DNA from: Piscinibacter caeni
GTDB taxonomy: Bacteria > Pseudomonadota > Gammaproteobacteria > Burkholderiales > Burkholderiaceae_C
Assembly (NCBI GenBank): GCA_003265685.1
Contig: KZ836109.1
Coordinates: forward strand, 1 to 64,000
Direction: 5' to 3'
DNA length: 64,000 nucleotides
The notes below the pieces were generated by a model that saw nothing but the letters and a program-made list of their open reading frames with translations, had not been told where the DNA came from and ran no database searches. Positions 18,636 through 25,881 of the stretch are shown piece by piece (position 1 is the first letter of the stretch; every line of letters starts with the position of its first letter). The position numbers and the translations under genes were made by a program.

Positions 18636-19268
18636 ATGATCCGAGTTGCCATCGTCGACGACCATGCCATCGTGCGTACCGGGCTGCGGCAGTTCTTCGC
18701 CGAGCAGGTGGACCTTCGCGTGGTCGGCGAGGCGGCCAGCGCGCGCGAGGCGCTCGACCTGCTGCGCGGCCAGGAGATCGACGTGATGGTGCTCGACCTG
18801 AGCATGCCCGGGCAGGGCGGCGTGGACGCGCTGGCGGCCATCAAGGCGCGTGCGCCGCAGCTGCCGGTGCTGATCCTGTCCGGCTTTCCGGAGGCGCAGT
18901 ACGCCACCACGCTGCTGCGCCAGGGTGCGAGCGGCTACCTGAACAAGGAATGCGACCCGGAGGAGATCGTCAAGGCGATCCGCACGCTCGCGCTGGGCCG
19001 GCGCTACATCACGCCGGCGGTGGCCGAGCTGCTGGCCGACACGCTGAACCCGGGCGCCGAGAAGCTGCCGCATGAGCTGCTGTCCGAGCGCGAGCTGCAG
19101 GTCTTCCTGCACCTGGCGCGCGGCGCGACGGTGGGCCAGCTCGCCGAGTCGCTGTCGCTGTCGGTCAAGACGGTCAGCACCTACCGCTCGCGCGTGCTCG
19201 AGAAGATGAAGCTCGGCTCGAACAGCGAGCTGACCTACTACGCGGTGAAGAACGGCCTGATCCAGTGA
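18636..19268 (+). CDS. LuxR/NarL-family response regulator
   Basis: 210 residues: receiver domain with phospho-acceptor Asp54 (VMVLDLSMPG), acidic pocket IVDDH and conserved Lys in GYLNKE, then a GerE/LuxR helix-turn-helix (LSERELQVFLHLARG, SLSVKTVSTYRSRVLEKM). Overall like UvrY/GacA. ATG at 18636 follows GAGGG; a TACACT -10-like element lies at 18610-18615. Pairs with the divergent CHASE3 kinase. A palindrome matching the GacA-box spacing at 19752 is a candidate target site. Confidence 0.92.
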   Translation: MIRVAIVDDHAIVRTGLRQFFAEQVDLRVVGEAASAREALDLLRGQEIDVMVLDLSMPGQGGVDALAAIKARAPQLPVLILSGFPEAQYATTLLRQGASGYLNKECDPEEIVKAIRTLALGRRYITPAVAELLADTLNPGAEKLPHELLSERELQVFLHLARGATVGQLAESLSLSVKTVSTYRSRVLEKMKLGSNSELTYYAVKNGLIQ

Positions 19269-19288
19269 CGGCCCGCCGCGCGCACCGC

Positions 19289-19678
19289 TCATGCGGTGCC
19301 GCGGCCCGCCGCGAGCCCGGCGCACCAGTCGAGCAGCGCCTCGATGTCGTTGGACTTGTCGAACACTGCGTCGGCCCCGAGCGCGAGGCAGCGCCGGCGC
19401 AGGTCGGGCGTGGCGAAGTTGCTCAGCACCACGCGCTTGCAGGCGCGGCCGGTGGCCTGCAGCGCCTGCAGCAGGCCGAGCCCGGAGCCCTGGCGCAGGA
19501 AGATGTCGACGATCACGAGGTCGCAGTCGTGCGCCGGGTCGTCGAGCCAGAGCCGCGCGCCGCGTTCGTCCTCCGCGCTGCCGACCACCTGCACCGGGGC
19601 CATCTCCTCCAGCGTCGCGATCAGGTTCTCGCGGATGACGGGGCTGTCTTCGACGATGTAGGTCTTCAAGGCGGGCAC
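19289..19678 (-). CDS. stand-alone receiver-domain protein (CheY-like)
   Basis: 129 residues containing only a receiver domain: acidic pair in YIVEDSP, phospho-acceptor Asp58 (LVIVDIF), switch region VVLSNFA and Lys in FDKSND. No output domain. I chose GTG at 19678 because AAGGA lies 8 bases upstream; a TTG 33 bases earlier gives a poor leader. It converges on the LuxR-type regulator gene and may tune the neighbouring phosphorelay or act through protein contacts; the partner is unknown. Confidence 0.82.
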   Translation of the reverse strand: MPALKTYIVEDSPVIRENLIATLEEMAPVQVVGSAEDERGARLWLDDPAHDCDLVIVDIFLRQGSGLGLLQALQATGRACKRVVLSNFATPDLRRRCLALGADAVFDKSNDIEALLDWCAGLAAGRGTA

Positions 19679-19751
19679 GGCGGCGGTCCTTCGGGATCCC
19701 GATGATGGCAAGCAGGCGTGTCCGATTGAATCAGGCGCCGGACCGTGGCGC

Positions 19752-19769
19752 TGTAGGACGGGTCCTACA
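19752..19769. promoter_or_regulatory. 18-bp palindrome resembling a GacA/UvrY box
   Basis: TGTAGGAC-GG-GTCCTACA, perfect over 8-bp arms. The GacA consensus TGTAAG-N6-CTTACA has the same length and spacing; here each arm has one change (TGTAGG-N6-CCTACA). It lies 74 bases upstream of the stand-alone receiver gene start. A half-site TGTAGGACGG recurs at 17199-17208, upstream of the DUF1328 gene. Confidence 0.6.
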
Positions 19770-20669
19770 TCAGCGCTGGCGGCGCACCTGCACCTGGACG
19801 TCCATGCCCAGGTAGGCGTTCGGCGGGCCGTACCAGGTGCCCGCGACGGGCGCCGCCTGACCAGGGTGGCGCGCCACGCCGACGCGGATCAGCGAGTAGC
19901 CGCCCAGCAGGTTGTTGGTCGGGTCGAACGGCACCCAGCCGGCGCCGGGCAGGTAGGCCTGCAGCCAGGCGTGGGTGCTGCCGGCCCCCAGCGTCTCGGG
20001 CTCGCCCGGTTCGGCTGCGGCCGATTCGTCCAGCGCCGGGTCGTACAGGTAGCCGGAGACGAAGCGCGTGGCCACGCCGAGCCGGCGCGCCGCCTCCATC
20101 ATCAGCAGCGCGAAGTCGCGGCAGCTGCCGCGGCCGCGCTCGAGCGTCTCGAGCGGGCCCTGCGTGCCTTCCTCGTCGCGCGCGGCGTACTCGAAGTGGT
20201 CGCGGATGTGCTGGTTCATCTGCACCAGCAGCTCGCGCGTGCCGGTCGGCCCGTCGGTGCGGATGAACCGGCGCGCCCAGGCGGTGAGCTTGCCGTCCGG
20301 GTCGTCGTGGTGCGGGCGCAGGTAGTGCTCGAGGTCGAAGCGCTCCTCCACCGAGTAGGCGAACGGGAAGTGCTCAGCCGAGGGCGCCAGCGGCAGCTCG
20401 AGGTTGTGGCTGTGCGCATGCTCGATCGTGAAGGTGCAGACGATCTTCAGCTCGGCCGCCGGCGCGAGCGGCTGGACCAGCGCCACCGAGTTGGAATGCG
20501 GGTCCTGGATCAGGCGCACCTCGGATTGCGGGCTGACCTCCAGGTCGGTGGCCAGCACGCGCAGGTCGTGGCTGTCGCGCGGGCGGAACATCACGCGGTG
20601 CTCGCCGAAGCGCACCGGCTCGCGGTAGCGGTACACCGTCGTGTGGACGATGTCGTAGCGGATGGTCAT
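19770..20669 (-). CDS. transglutaminase-like cysteine peptidase family protein
   Basis: 299 residues, soluble. An N-terminal beta-rich domain (IRYDIVHTTVYRYREPVRFGEHRVMFRPR) precedes the transglutaminase-like core. The catalytic triad residues are in GRGSCRDFA (Cys), STHAWLQAYLPG (His) and WVPFDPTNN (Asp). This architecture is common in proteobacterial proteins annotated as transglutaminase family; substrates are unknown, with proteolysis or amide chemistry possible. An interspersed repeat lies immediately upstream of its start, between it and the FKBP gene. Confidence 0.9.
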   Translation of the reverse strand: MTIRYDIVHTTVYRYREPVRFGEHRVMFRPRDSHDLRVLATDLEVSPQSEVRLIQDPHSNSVALVQPLAPAAELKIVCTFTIEHAHSHNLELPLAPSAEHFPFAYSVEERFDLEHYLRPHHDDPDGKLTAWARRFIRTDGPTGTRELLVQMNQHIRDHFEYAARDEEGTQGPLETLERGRGSCRDFALLMMEAARRLGVATRFVSGYLYDPALDESAAAEPGEPETLGAGSTHAWLQAYLPGAGWVPFDPTNNLLGGYSLIRVGVARHPGQAAPVAGTWYGPPNAYLGMDVQVQVRRQR

Positions 20670-20681
20670 GTCGGTGCGGCG

Positions 20682-20755
20682 GGGCGGGCCGAGCGCCGGG
20701 CCGATTCCAAGCCGGCCCGCTGCCCCCTCGGGGGGCGAGGGAGCCGTACCCGGCG
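20682..20755. repeat. interspersed intergenic repeat, copy A
   Basis: Bases 20682-20720 match 22030-22068 at 37 of 39 positions (opening GGGCGGGCCGAGCGCCGGGC). A C-run/G-run hairpin (CCCCCTCGGGGGG) and the shared CGTACCCGGCG at 20745-20755 follow. Both copies lie between co-directional minus-strand genes. Confidence 0.85.
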
Positions 20756-20766
20756 ACCGGGGGTGG

Positions 20767-21114
20767 TCATGTCCCGAGCAGCTCGACCTCGAACATCAGC
20801 GTCGCGTTGGGCGGGATCACGCCGCCGGCGCCGCGCGCGCCATAGCCGAGCTGCGGCGGGATCAGCAGCACCCGCGTGCCGCCGACCTTCATGCCCTGCA
20901 CGCCCTCGTCCCAGCCGCGGATCACCATGCCGGCGCCGAGCGGGAAGTCGAACGGGTCGCCGCGGTCCTTGCTGCTGTCGAACTTCGCGCCCTTGGCGCC
21001 GTTCTCGTGCAGCCAGCCGGTGTAGTGCACCGTGACATGCTGGCCGGCGCTCGCCTCGGGGCCGCTGCCGACGACGGTGTCCTCGTACTGCAGGCCGGAT
21101 GCGGTGGTGATCAT
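20767..21114 (-). CDS. FKBP-type peptidyl-prolyl isomerase
   Basis: Catalyses cis-trans isomerisation of prolyl bonds; 115 residues, the size of a minimal FKBP domain without signal peptide, so cytoplasmic. Family motifs are VTVHYTGWL, FDSSKDRGDPFDFPLG, VIRGWDEGVQGMKVGG and YGARGAGGVIPPNATLMFEVELL. I chose the ATG at 21114, from which translation reads MITTASGLQYED, the usual FKBP beginning, with a GAGGACACGCC ribosome-binding region. Confidence 0.93.
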   Translation of the reverse strand: MITTASGLQYEDTVVGSGPEASAGQHVTVHYTGWLHENGAKGAKFDSSKDRGDPFDFPLGAGMVIRGWDEGVQGMKVGGTRVLLIPPQLGYGARGAGGVIPPNATLMFEVELLGT

Positions 21115-21146
21115 GGCGTGTCCTCGGGGGTCTGGAAGGGGCGCCA

Positions 21147-22022
21147 TCATAGAGGGCCCCAGGCGGCATGCCAGGCGCGGGTGGCGGCGGAAAGCCAGCC
21201 GGCCGTGTCGGCCCCGTCGGCGTGCAGGCCGAGCGCGCTGCCGGCCGCGCGCAGCGCCGCTAGCGGGTCGGAGAGATCGAGGGCCCGTGCGCCGTTCTGC
21301 TTCGACAGCTTCTCGCCATCCGCGCCGAGCACCAGCGGCGTGTGCAGGTAGCGCGGCGTGGGCAGGCCGAGGGCGCGCTGCAGCAGGATCTGGCGCGGCG
21401 TGTTGTCGGCCAGGTCCGCGCCGCGCACGACGTCGGTGATGCCCTGCGCCGCGTCGTCGACGACCACGGCCAGCTGGTAGGCCCACAGTCCGTCGGCACG
21501 GCGCAGCACGAAGTCGCCGACCTCGGCCTGAACGTCCTGCCGCTGCGGCCCGAGGCGACGGTCGTGCCAGTCCACCACGCCGGCCTCGCAGCGCAGCCGC
21601 CAGGCGCGCGCCGGCTTGCCGTCCAGGCCTGCGCGGCAGGTGCCGGGGTAGACCAGCTCTCCGTGCCGCGGCCGGGCCACGCCGCGCGCGGCCCAGGCGA
21701 GCTCGATGTCGCGCCGCGTGCAGCCGCAGGGGTAGGCGCGGCCGGCGGCCACCAGCGTGTCGAGCGCGCCCTGGTACAGCGCGCCGCGCTGCGACTGCCA
21801 CACCGGCGGCTCGTCCGGCACCAGGCCGCAGGCGGCCAGCTGCTGCAGGATGAGCCGGTCGGCGCCGGCCACGCAGCGGGGCCCGTCGACATCCTCGATG
21901 CGCACCAGCCAGCGCCCGCCGTGCGCGCGCGCGTCCAGCCACGAGGCCAGCGCAGCCACCAGCGAGCCGGCGTGCAGCAGGCCGGTAGGCGAGGGCGCGA
22001 AGCGGCCGACGTAGCCGCTCAC
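21147..22022 (-). CDS. gluQ: glutamyl-Q tRNA(Asp) synthetase
   Basis: Attaches glutamate to queuosine at the wobble position of tRNA(Asp); 291 residues, the truncated GluRS paralogue without anticodon-binding domain. Visible: [20 protein letters not shown] (HIGH-like motif), a cysteine pair of the zinc site in [19 protein letters not shown], and the KMSKS equivalent [10 protein letters not shown] prefer GTG at 22022 ([14 protein letters not shown]) because any earlier start would read into the upstream interspersed repeat. Confidence 0.92.
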   Translation of the reverse strand: MSGYVGRFAPSPTGLLHAGSLVAALASWLDARAHGGRWLVRIEDVDGPRCVAGADRLILQQLAACGLVPDEPPVWQSQRGALYQGALDTLVAAGRAYPCGCTRRDIELAWAARGVARPRHGELVYPGTCRAGLDGKPARAWRLRCEAGVVDWHDRRLGPQRQDVQAEVGDFVLRRADGLWAYQLAVVVDDAAQGITDVVRGADLADNTPRQILLQRALGLPTPRYLHTPLVLGADGEKLSKQNGARALDLSDPLAALRAAGSALGLHADGADTAGWLSAATRAWHAAWGPL

Positions 22023-22029
22023 GCGATCC

Positions 22030-22101
22030 GGGCGGGCCGAGCGCCGGGCCGCTCCCAAGCCGGCCCGCATCCCCCCGGGGGATCGTCCGACGTACCCGGC
22101 G
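22030..22101. repeat. interspersed intergenic repeat, copy B
   Basis: Second copy of the element at 20682. It includes the 39-base near-identical head, a CCCCCCGGGGGG self-complementary core and CGTACCCGGCG at 22091-22101. It lies between the LysR-type gene and gluQ, 7 bases upstream of the gluQ start. Confidence 0.85.
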
Positions 22102-22116
22102 GACGAGGGGTCGTCA

Positions 22117-23100
22117 TCATCCGCCCCAGGGACCGGCGTGCCGCTCGAGCAGCGCGCGCCGCGTGGCCGGGCTGTCGAGCTGCTTGAGCCACCACTGCAG
22201 CGCCAGCCCCAGCGGCGCGCGCTGGCCCTTCGGGCCGGTGCCGCAGCGCCAGGCGTAGCCCATCGCGGCCGGCTGGCGATGGCGCTGCACCTGCTTGACG
22301 ACCAGGCGGCCGGCCTCGATGTGGTAACGCGCCATCGGCTCGGGGATGAAGCCGCAGCCCAGGCAGCGCAGCTGGGCCTCGATCTTGGCCTCGGTGCTGG
22401 CCACGGTCAGCACGTCCTGCCCGGGCAGCAGGTTGACGGTCAGCGGCGCGAGGCGCTGGGCCGAGTCGGCCACCGCGACGGCGCGGTGCTTCAGCAGTTC
22501 GGCGTCGCTGATGGGCTCGGGCATCGCGGCCAGCGGGTGGTGCGGCGCGACCGCGAACACGAACTCCAGCTCGCCCAGCGGCGCGTACTCGATGCCCGCC
22601 GGCGGCGCGGTGCGCGGGCCGACGCCGATCGCCAGGTCGGCCTCGCCCGACAGCAGGGCCTCCCAGGTGCCGGCCAGCACCTCGGTGCGCAGGCGCAGCC
22701 GCGTGCCCTGGCCCTCGGCATGTTCACGCGAGGTCGCGAAGAAAGCTTCGCACAGCTCGAACATCGTGACCTGCGAGATCACACCGTCCACCGCCACGGT
22801 GAGCTGCGTCTCCCAGCCGGTGGCTACGCGGCGCACGCGGTTGGCCACCGCGTCGATCTCGGTCAGCAGCCGGCGGCCCTCGTGCAGCAACTCCTCGCCC
22901 GCGGCGGTGAGCTGGGCCTGGCGCGAACTGCGGTCGAACAGCAGCACGTCGAGCGCGTCCTCGAGCTGGCGCACGTTGTAGGTCAGCGCGGAGGGCACCT
23001 TGCCGAGCTCGCGCGCCGCGGCGGCGAAGCTGCCGGTGCGCGCGATGGTGTCCATCATCGCCAGGGCTTCGGGCGTCAGCACGTTGCGGCGGTCGGGCAT
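22117..23100 (-). CDS. LysR-type transcriptional regulator
   Basis: 327 residues. N-terminal winged helix-turn-helix ([43 protein letters not shown], with the LysR pattern RTGSF..AA..L and the dimer helix following), then a two-lobed substrate-binding domain (about 95-300). Divergent from a pirin gene with a TTGAA-N7-TTCAA palindrome between them, so it probably controls that redox cluster and itself. The effector is unknown. Confidence 0.92.
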   Translation of the reverse strand: MPDRRNVLTPEALAMMDTIARTGSFAAAARELGKVPSALTYNVRQLEDALDVLLFDRSSRQAQLTAAGEELLHEGRRLLTEIDAVANRVRRVATGWETQLTVAVDGVISQVTMFELCEAFFATSREHAEGQGTRLRLRTEVLAGTWEALLSGEADLAIGVGPRTAPPAGIEYAPLGELEFVFAVAPHHPLAAMPEPISDAELLKHRAVAVADSAQRLAPLTVNLLPGQDVLTVASTEAKIEAQLRCLGCGFIPEPMARYHIEAGRLVVKQVQRHRQPAAMGYAWRCGTGPKGQRAPLGLALQWWLKQLDSPATRRALLERHAGPWGG

Positions 23101-23136
23101 GGGCGGGGCGGGCAGCGGCGAAGGCTTTCATCTTAT

Positions 23137-23153
23137 TTGAATGCGAGCTTCAA
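23137..23153. promoter_or_regulatory. LysR-type operator candidate
   Basis: TTGAA-TGCGAGC-TTCAA: a perfect 5-bp dyad with a 7-base centre, the geometry of LysR-regulator sites. It lies 37 bases upstream of the LysR gene start and about 80 upstream of the pirin start. Confidence 0.6.
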
Positions 23154-23232
23154 GCCCGCGCCGCCTCGGCGCCGCACCCGGCCCCTACATTGGCTTCATC
23201 GACCTCACCACCTCTCACGGAGATCCCGACTC

Positions 23233-23961
23233 ATGATGGCGCTGCGCAAGTCCTGCGAACGGGGATATGCGGACCATGGCTGGCTGAAGAGCTTCCACAG
23301 CTTCTCCTTCGCCGACTACCACGACCCGAAGCACATGGGCTTCGGCAACCTGCGGGTGATCAACGAGGACCGCATCGCTCCGGGCACCGGCTTCGGCACG
23401 CACGGGCACCGCGACATGGAGATCATCAGCTACGTGCTCGCCGGCGAGCTGGCGCACCAGGACAGCATGGGCAACGGCACGGCCGGGGGCGCGAACGCCG
23501 GCGTGATCCGCCCTGGCGACGTGCAGCGCATGAGCGCCGGGCGCGGCGTGCGGCACAGCGAGTTCAACCACGCGCCGAAGGACACCACGCACTTCCTGCA
23601 GATCTGGATCCTGCCCGACCGCGACCAGCTCGGCATCGAGCCCGGCTACGAGCAGAAGCGCTTCGAGGACAGCGAGAAGCGCGGCCGGCTGCGCCTGGTC
23701 GCGAGCCCCGACGGTGCCGACGGCTCGGTGACCATCCACGCCGATGCCCGCATGTACGCCGGGTTGTTCGACGCTGGCGAGAATGCCGAGCTCGTGCTCG
23801 ACCCGGCGCGACGCAGCTACGTGCACCTGGTGCGCGGCGAGCTGTCCGTCAACGGCCAGCGCCTGCGTGGTGGCGATGCGCTCGCGCTGAGCGAGGAGTC
23901 GCGCCTGCAGCTGGGCGAGGGGCGCGACGCCGAGGTCATCGTGTTCGACCTGGCCGCCTGA
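23233..23961 (+). CDS. pirin family protein (YhhW-type bicupin)
   Basis: 242 residues, cupin fold. The metal ligands are in GTHGHRDMEIISYVL (two His and Glu) and MSAGRGVRHSEFNHA. Members bind iron or other metals; E. coli YhhW has quercetin 2,3-dioxygenase activity, but the physiological role is unclear. Two adjacent ATGs exist; the first (23233) follows a CACGGAGATC ribosome-binding site. First gene of a run with two flavoproteins and divergent from a LysR regulator, an arrangement often linked to quinone or electrophile stress. Confidence 0.92.
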   Translation: MMALRKSCERGYADHGWLKSFHSFSFADYHDPKHMGFGNLRVINEDRIAPGTGFGTHGHRDMEIISYVLAGELAHQDSMGNGTAGGANAGVIRPGDVQRMSAGRGVRHSEFNHAPKDTTHFLQIWILPDRDQLGIEPGYEQKRFEDSEKRGRLRLVASPDGADGSVTIHADARMYAGLFDAGENAELVLDPARRSYVHLVRGELSVNGQRLRGGDALALSEESRLQLGEGRDAEVIVFDLAA

Positions 23962-23988
23962 ATCATCATCACCACACGGAGAACAAGC

Positions 23989-24543
23989 ATGTCCAAGATC
24001 GTCATCGTCTACCACAGCGGCTATGGCCACACGAAGAAGGTCGCCGAAGCCGTGGCCGAAGGCTCGGGCGGCACGCTGCTGGCCATCGACCCCGAGGGCA
24101 ACCTGCCCGAAGGCGGCTGGGAGCAGCTCGCCGCCGCGGGTGCCGTCGTGTTCGGCGCGCCCACCTACATGGGCGGCCCGAGCTGGCAGTTCAAGAAGTT
24201 CGCCGACGCCTCGTCCAAGCCCTGGTTCGTCAAGGCCTGGCGCAACAAGCTGGCCGCCGGCTTCACGAACTCGGCCACGCTCAACGGCGACAAGTTCTCG
24301 ACCATCACCTACTTTTTCACCCTGTCGCAGCAGCACGGCATGTTCTGGGTCGGCTCGGGCATGCACCCGAGCAACGCCAAGGCGCACACCCGCGACGACC
24401 TGAACAACCTGGGCGGCTATGCCGGCCTGATCACCGCCACGCCCTCGGACGCCTCGGTCGACGAGATGGTGCCGGGTGACCTGAAGACGGCCAGGGCCTT
24501 CGGCGCGCGCATCGCCGAGGCGGTCGCGGCCTTCGCGAAGTGA
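23989..24543 (+). CDS. flavodoxin-like NAD(P)H:quinone oxidoreductase (WrbA-related)
   Basis: 184 residues with the flavodoxin fold. The FMN phosphate loop is YHSGYGHTKKVAEAV and the isoalloxazine loop FGAPTYMGGPSWQFKKF. Related to WrbA-type quinone reductases, which perform two-electron reduction of quinones. It lies 27 bases after pirin with CACGGAGAACAAGC before the ATG, and 7 bases before the next flavoprotein, so the three are probably co-transcribed. Confidence 0.87.
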   Translation: MSKIVIVYHSGYGHTKKVAEAVAEGSGGTLLAIDPEGNLPEGGWEQLAAAGAVVFGAPTYMGGPSWQFKKFADASSKPWFVKAWRNKLAAGFTNSATLNGDKFSTITYFFTLSQQHGMFWVGSGMHPSNAKAHTRDDLNNLGGYAGLITATPSDASVDEMVPGDLKTARAFGARIAEAVAAFAK

Positions 24544-24550
24544 GTCGGTC

Positions 24551-25144
24551 ATGAGCGGGCTGCGCCTGCTGCTGCTCGCGGGCAGCGAACGGCAGGGGTC
24601 GTACAACAAGAAGCTGGCCGCGGTGGCCGGCGAGGCGGCGCGGCGCACCGGCGCCGAGGTCTTGCCGCTGGACCTGCGCTCGCTCGCGCTGCCGCTGTAC
24701 GACGGCGACCTGGAGAAGTCGCAGGGCGTGCCGGCCGGTGCGCGCACGCTGCGCGACGCGCTGCTGGCCAGCGACGCGGTGCTGCTGGCCACACCCGAGT
24801 ACAACGGCTTCCCGACGCCGCTGGTGATCAACAGCTTCGACTGGCTGTCGCGCCTGCAGCCGGAAGACGGCAAGCCGTCGGGGCTGGGCACCACGGCGAA
24901 CAAGCCGCTGGGCATGCTCGCCGCCTCGCCCGGCCTGCTCGGCGCGCTGCGCTCGCTGAACTACACCAAGCAGTTCCTGTCGATGACCTTCGCGATGCTG
25001 GCGGTGCCGCAGCAGTTCGCGCTGGCCAGGGCGAACGAGGCCTTCGACGAACACGGTGCGCTGAAGGATGCGAAGCAGCAGGCCGCGGTCGAGAACGTCG
25101 TCAATGCGCTGCTGCGCGTGGCCGGGGCCATGAAGGCCGCGTGA
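24551..25144 (+). CDS. NADPH-dependent FMN reductase family protein
   Basis: 197 residues. The FMN_red family motifs are LAGSERQGSYNKKLA (phosphate binding) and ATPEYNGFPTPLVINSFDWLSR. These azoreductase/chromate-reductase-like flavoproteins reduce quinones or metals with NAD(P)H. Third gene of the pirin cluster, starting 7 bases after the WrbA-like gene stop. Substrate unknown. Confidence 0.88.
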   Translation: MSGLRLLLLAGSERQGSYNKKLAAVAGEAARRTGAEVLPLDLRSLALPLYDGDLEKSQGVPAGARTLRDALLASDAVLLATPEYNGFPTPLVINSFDWLSRLQPEDGKPSGLGTTANKPLGMLAASPGLLGALRSLNYTKQFLSMTFAMLAVPQQFALARANEAFDEHGALKDAKQQAAVENVVNALLRVAGAMKAA

Positions 25145-25146
25145 GC

Positions 25147-25152
25147 TACAGT
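25147..25152 (+). promoter_or_regulatory. -10-like hexamer for the DUF599 gene, leaderless configuration
   Basis: TACAGT, then CGCCGGCC, then ATG. The spacer is identical to those before the genes starting at 6482 and 58566. The element overlaps the end of the preceding gene (stop at 25144). Confidence 0.5.
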
Positions 25153-25160
25153 CGCCGGCC

Positions 25161-25880
25161 ATGGAGCCGGCGATCAAGTTGCTGTCGCTGCTGCCCTGGC
25201 AGGACTGGGCGGCGCTGCTCTTCTTCCTCGCGGGCTGGGGCGGCTACGTGGTGTTCGCCAAGCGGCGCAGCACCGCGCAGCCCTCGGTGCTGGACACGAC
25301 GAACCGCATCCGCCGCCAGTGGATGCTGCAGTCCACCTACCGCGAGGTGCGGGTGATCGACGGCATCGTGATCCAGAGCCTGTCGACCAGTCCGTCGTTC
25401 TTCGCCTCCACCACCATCCTGATCATCGGCGGCCTGCTCGCGGTGCTGGGCACCACCGAGAAGGCGAGCGAACTGGTGCGCGAGATCCCCTTCGCCGCGC
25501 GCACCTCGGTGCTGGTGTTCGACATGAAGGTGGTGCTGCTGCTGGCCATCTTCGTCTACGCCTTCTTCCGCTTCACCTGGTCGATGCGGCAGTACACCTT
25601 CGGCGCGCTGCTGGTGGCTTCGCTGCCCGAGCGCGACCTGCTGAACGAGCAGGGCGAGCAGGGCGAGGCGGCACGCCGGGCCTTCGCCGACCGCGCGGGC
25701 CGGGTCGTCGGCATGGCGGCCGAGACCTTCAACGACGGGCTGCGCGGCTACTACTTCGCCTTCGCGGCGATCGGCTGGTTCTTCTCGCCGCTGGTGTTCG
25801 CACTCGCCACCGCGGGCGTGATCTGGATCCTCTACCAGCGCGAGTTCCGCTCGGAGGTGCTGGAGGCGCTGCGCGAGTGA
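25161..25880 (+). CDS. DUF599 membrane protein
   Basis: 239 residues with four hydrophobic helices (about 15-33, 80-100, 113-135 and 190-222). DUF599 pattern: a conserved stretch RRQWMLQSTYREVRVIDGIVIQSLSTSPSFFASTTILIIGGLLAVLG and FRFTWSMRQYTFGALLVASLP. Function unknown. It follows the redox cluster by 16 bases but has its own -10-like element, and converges with egtB (2 bases apart). Confidence 0.85.
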   Translation: MEPAIKLLSLLPWQDWAALLFFLAGWGGYVVFAKRRSTAQPSVLDTTNRIRRQWMLQSTYREVRVIDGIVIQSLSTSPSFFASTTILIIGGLLAVLGTTEKASELVREIPFAARTSVLVFDMKVVLLLAIFVYAFFRFTWSMRQYTFGALLVASLPERDLLNEQGEQGEAARRAFADRAGRVVGMAAETFNDGLRGYYFAFAAIGWFFSPLVFALATAGVIWILYQREFRSEVLEALRE

Positions 25881-25881
25881 T

